The position numbers and the translations under genes are program-made. The notes below the pieces were generated by a model. It saw only the letters and a list, made by a program, of their open reading frames with translations, ran no database searches and had not been told where the DNA came from. Below are positions 61,633-64,000 of a DNA stretch of 64,000 nucleotides, piece after piece (position 1 is the first letter of the stretch; each line of letters starts with the position of its first letter). Origin of the DNA: Tropicibacter alexandrii (GTDB taxonomy: Bacteria; Pseudomonadota; Alphaproteobacteria; Rhodobacterales; Rhodobacteraceae); assembly GCF_003667315.2 (NCBI RefSeq), contig NZ_RCTZ02000011.1:1-64000 (forward strand). The letters run 5' to 3'.

Positions 61633-64000
61633 ATGGTACCGAATTTTGCGCTCTCTCTCTCTTTCGAAGGCATCGCCCTGCTGCGCCGCATGGGTGATGT
61701 CTGGGCCCGTATCGACGATGTGTCCTTCGAGGCCGATGACCTCGATACGGCCATGGCCGCGCTGCGCGACAAGGCCTTGTCGCTGGACCCGAAAGGGACC
61801 GATGTCGTCCTGATCCTTCCGAACGAACAGATCCGCTACATGGATCTGCCCGACCTCGGCGGTGACGAGATCGCGCGCGAGATCGCCATCCGCGCCGGAT
61901 TGGACGGTGCGACGCCCTACGAGGTCAAGGACCTGAGCTTTGACTACACCCTCTCGGACGGGCAGATTCAGATCGCCGCCGTCGCCAACGAAACGCTGGA
62001 CGAGGCGCAAGGCTTTGCACGGGTGCATGGGTTCACCGCGATCAGCTATGCCGCGCAGGCCCCCGACGGGCAGTTCGACGGCGCTGTCTTCTTTGGCAAG
62101 GCCAAGTCGTGGCGCAGGGCCGCGCGCCGGTTGCCTCGGGCCATCGAGATCGTGCCCGCCGACGAGGCGGCGCTGACGCCGCTGGCCGCGCCCGAGCCGC
62201 AACCCACGACGCCCGAACCCCAGATCGCCATGGCCTTCGACACGGTCGAGGAGAAACCGGTCGAAATCGACGCAGCGGACCAGACGCCCGAGCCGTCCTC
62301 TGACGCGGACCCGGTGAGCGACACGGACGCCGCCCTGCCCAAGGCGCAGGAACCCGAGGCGACGGCGGATGCCGACGCCGCCGCCCCGGACGCAGCCGAG
62401 GACACGCGCGAGCAACGCCGCGCCCGTCGCGCCGAACGGCGCGCCAGACAGCAGGCCGAGACCGCCGCGCCCCTGCCCGACGCGGATGAGGCCGACACGG
62501 ACAGCGATGATGCCGAAGCCCCGCAGGCCATCACGCCCGCCCCGGCGCAGGACACGGGCCCCGCCCCGACGGTCCGGTCGGACCCCGAACCGGGACAAGC
62601 GCCGCCCTTGGCCGGTGTCAAGCCCGAGGACCACGAGGCGCCGACCGCCGTGCCGGTGAGCTTCTCGACCATCCGCGCCAGCCGCACCGATGGCGCCACC
62701 ATTCCGCCAGCGCCGCGCGCGCTCAAACTGGGCGATACCGCAGAGCCGACCCGCGTCGAGCCGCGATTTCACCCGGTTCTGGGCGGCTCGAAAGCTGCGG
62801 TGGACGAGTCGGCCGCGCCGAAACTGTCGGCGCCGGAGCGCGCCGAGCCGCCCGCCGATGCGGATACACCGCCGCAGAAGGAAAAGCGCAAGGGGTTGCT
62901 GGCCGGTAAGGGCGCGAAGCTGAAGCGGGGCCTCGACCGAGGCAAGGACAAGCGCAAGCCGGAGCGGGACACGCCCTCTCCGCAGGCGCCGAAATCCCCG
63001 ATCCTGGCAAAGCCGGAGCCCGAGGCGCCCTCCGTTGCGAAACCCGCGGACAGCGCCCCCGGCGCAGCGGCCGCCGCCGCCGCGGCAGGCCTCGCCGCTG
63101 CTGCCCCAATGGCCCCCGGACCGCAGGCAAAATCGCCGTCGCCCCTGACCCGATTGGCCGCGATGCGGGGCGATGCCGCGACGCAGGGTCCCGTGCCGAC
63201 ACCGGAGCCCGCCACCACGAAGAAACCCAACGCCGTCTTGTCCCGCCTGTCCCAGAGCCGGAACGCAAGACCCGGCCTCGCCGCCCCTGCGGGCGGTGCC
63301 TCGGTCGCGCTCAATGAACGCGAGCGTCTGACCGTCTTCGGCATGCGCAAGGATCAGAAGATCGGTGGCAAACCGCGCTTTCTCGGCCTGATGCTGACGG
63401 CGGCCCTGCTGCTTTTCCTGATCGGCGTCGCGGCTTGGGCTTCGGTGTTCCTCGACGAGGGGCTCGCCTCGCTGTTCCGCCGCGACGAGACCCGGACCGA
63501 GGTGGCCAGCCTGCCCGCGCCGGACGCACCCGAAGCCGCCCCGACGGCGCTTGTCGACCCCCAAGCCCCAGCCGCCCCCGAACCTGCCGCCCCCATAACC
63601 GCCGCGCCCGACCCCGAGGCCGAAGCGGAGGAGGATGTCGAACTCGCGGCGCTGGACAGCGAGCCGGCCGTGACCGATGCACCCGAGCCGCTGGCTCAGC
63701 CCGTCGAGCCACGAATCCTGACCCCCGAGGAAGCCACGACCACCTATGCGGCGACCGGCATCTGGCAGCGGACGCCCGGCGCGCCGTTGCTGCCGCCTGC
63801 GGATGGCGTCGATGACGTCTATGTCGCCTCGATCGACCCGAATGTTCAGCAATTCGACGCGGTTGCCCTGCCGCAGCCCTCCGGCCTTGCCGCCGATGCC
63901 GCGCTGGAAGATCCGGGCCTGCCCCCGCCAGCGGACATGACCTTCGATTTCGACGAGCGTGGCTTGATCCGGGCCACTCCGGAAGGGGCGCTGACGCCCG
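61633..64000 (+). CDS. Large PilM-like-headed membrane protein (3' end outside window)
   Basis: An open frame from ATG 61633 to the window edge, at least 789 residues. The first 180 residues (VPNFALSLSFEGIALLRRMG and VVLILPNEQIRYMDLP) resemble an actin-like PilM/GspL-type fold start. About 180-580 is low-complexity Pro/Ala/Asp/Glu/Arg, with runs like RAAAA and REQRRARRAERRARQQ. One membrane helix lies at about 584-606, and a further Pro/Ala/Glu-rich periplasmic part follows. It would be a cytoplasmic head, flexible linker, helix, and periplasmic tail. Proteins like this are sometimes annotated as translation initiation factor 2 in Rhodobacteraceae, which I consider misleading. Confidence 0.7.
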   Translation, partial: MVPNFALSLSFEGIALLRRMGDVWARIDDVSFEADDLDTAMAALRDKALSLDPKGTDVVLILPNEQIRYMDLPDLGGDEIAREIAIRAGLDGATPYEVKDLSFDYTLSDGQIQIAAVANETLDEAQGFARVHGFTAISYAAQAPDGQFDGAVFFGKAKSWRRAARRLPRAIEIVPADEAALTPLAAPEPQPTTPEPQIAMAFDTVEEKPVEIDAADQTPEPSSDADPVSDTDAALPKAQEPEATADADAAAPDAAEDTREQRRARRAERRARQQAETAAPLPDADEADTDSDDAEAPQAITPAPAQDTGPAPTVRSDPEPGQAPPLAGVKPEDHEAPTAVPVSFSTIRASRTDGATIPPAPRALKLGDTAEPTRVEPRFHPVLGGSKAAVDESAAPKLSAPERAEPPADADTPPQKEKRKGLLAGKGAKLKRGLDRGKDKRKPERDTPSPQAPKSPILAKPEPEAPSVAKPADSAPGAAAAAAAAGLAAAAPMAPGPQAKSPSPLTRLAAMRGDAATQGPVPTPEPATTKKPNAVLSRLSQSRNARPGLAAPAGGASVALNERERLTVFGMRKDQKIGGKPRFLGLMLTAALLLFLIGVAAWASVFLDEGLASLFRRDETRTEVASLPAPDAPEAAPTALVDPQAPAAPEPAAPITAAPDPEAEAEEDVELAALDSEPAVTDAPEPLAQPVEPRILTPEEATTTYAATGIWQRTPGAPLLPPADGVDDVYVASIDPNVQQFDAVALPQPSGLAADAALEDPGLPPPADMTFDFDERGLIRATPEGALTP

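Overview
The window is GC-rich (roughly 65 percent by eye), densely coded and reads as chromosome of a marine-type alphaproteobacterium, most likely a Rhodobacteraceae/Roseobacter-group member. The basis is gene content: a box (aerobic benzoyl-CoA epoxidation) cluster with a BzdR/BoxR-type regulator, TRAP transporters, a PccR-controlled propionyl-CoA pathway, and several tiny lipoproteins of a kind typical for that family. I saw no tRNA, rRNA, CRISPR array, insertion sequence or integrase.

Layout. (1) 1-7.5 kb, plus strand: adenylate kinase, a DUF4212/sodium-solute symporter pair, a RibD-type reductase, a cNMP/CBS/DUF294 signalling protein and a membrane-bound exonuclease with a sensor-kinase-like N-terminus. 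(2) 7.5-25.8 kb, minus strand throughout: an aromatic-acid island with a FadB-like protein, boxR, thioesterase, boxA, a 55-residue four-cysteine protein, boxB, boxC, DUF309, alpha/beta hydrolase, benzoate-CoA ligase, a feruloyl-CoA-synthase-like ligase, an SDR dehydrogenase and a TRAP transporter with two paralogous binding proteins. TGCA-type inverted repeats recur before boxR, boxC, the ligase gene and the TRAP genes and look like one BoxR regulon. (3) 26.2-35.1 kb: katG, NUDIX, phosphate transporter, SMP-30 protein, hemerythrin, nuclease/phosphatase, TerB-DnaJ protein, GNAT and glyoxalase-like genes. (4) 35.4-37.3 kb: three tandem exported tail-collar proteins with no phage genes nearby.

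(5) 37.3-50.7 kb: propionyl-CoA to succinyl-CoA genes (methylmalonyl-CoA mutase, pccA, pccB) interleaved with small lipoproteins and family-specific unknowns, then an MFS exporter and pccR, with TGCAAA/TTTGCA operators before pccB and pccR. (6) 50.7-64 kb: amidase, excalibur lipoprotein, gatCA, a soluble chemoreceptor-like protein, a UPF0173 hydrolase, a putative glycosyltransferase, a BNR-repeat protein, a ribbon-helix-helix-like protein, an OAH-sulfhydrylase-family enzyme, a SIMPL protein and the first 789 codons of a large membrane-anchored protein that runs off the window.

Together the two catabolic blocks make sense. Benzoate or a related acid would be imported, activated to the CoA ester, epoxidised by BoxAB, opened by BoxC and beta-oxidised. 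Propionyl-CoA would be carboxylated and rearranged to succinyl-CoA under PccR control. Three palindromic repeat families are scattered between genes; the most distinctive is paired palindromes centred on TTCGAA whose arms differ but stay complementary.
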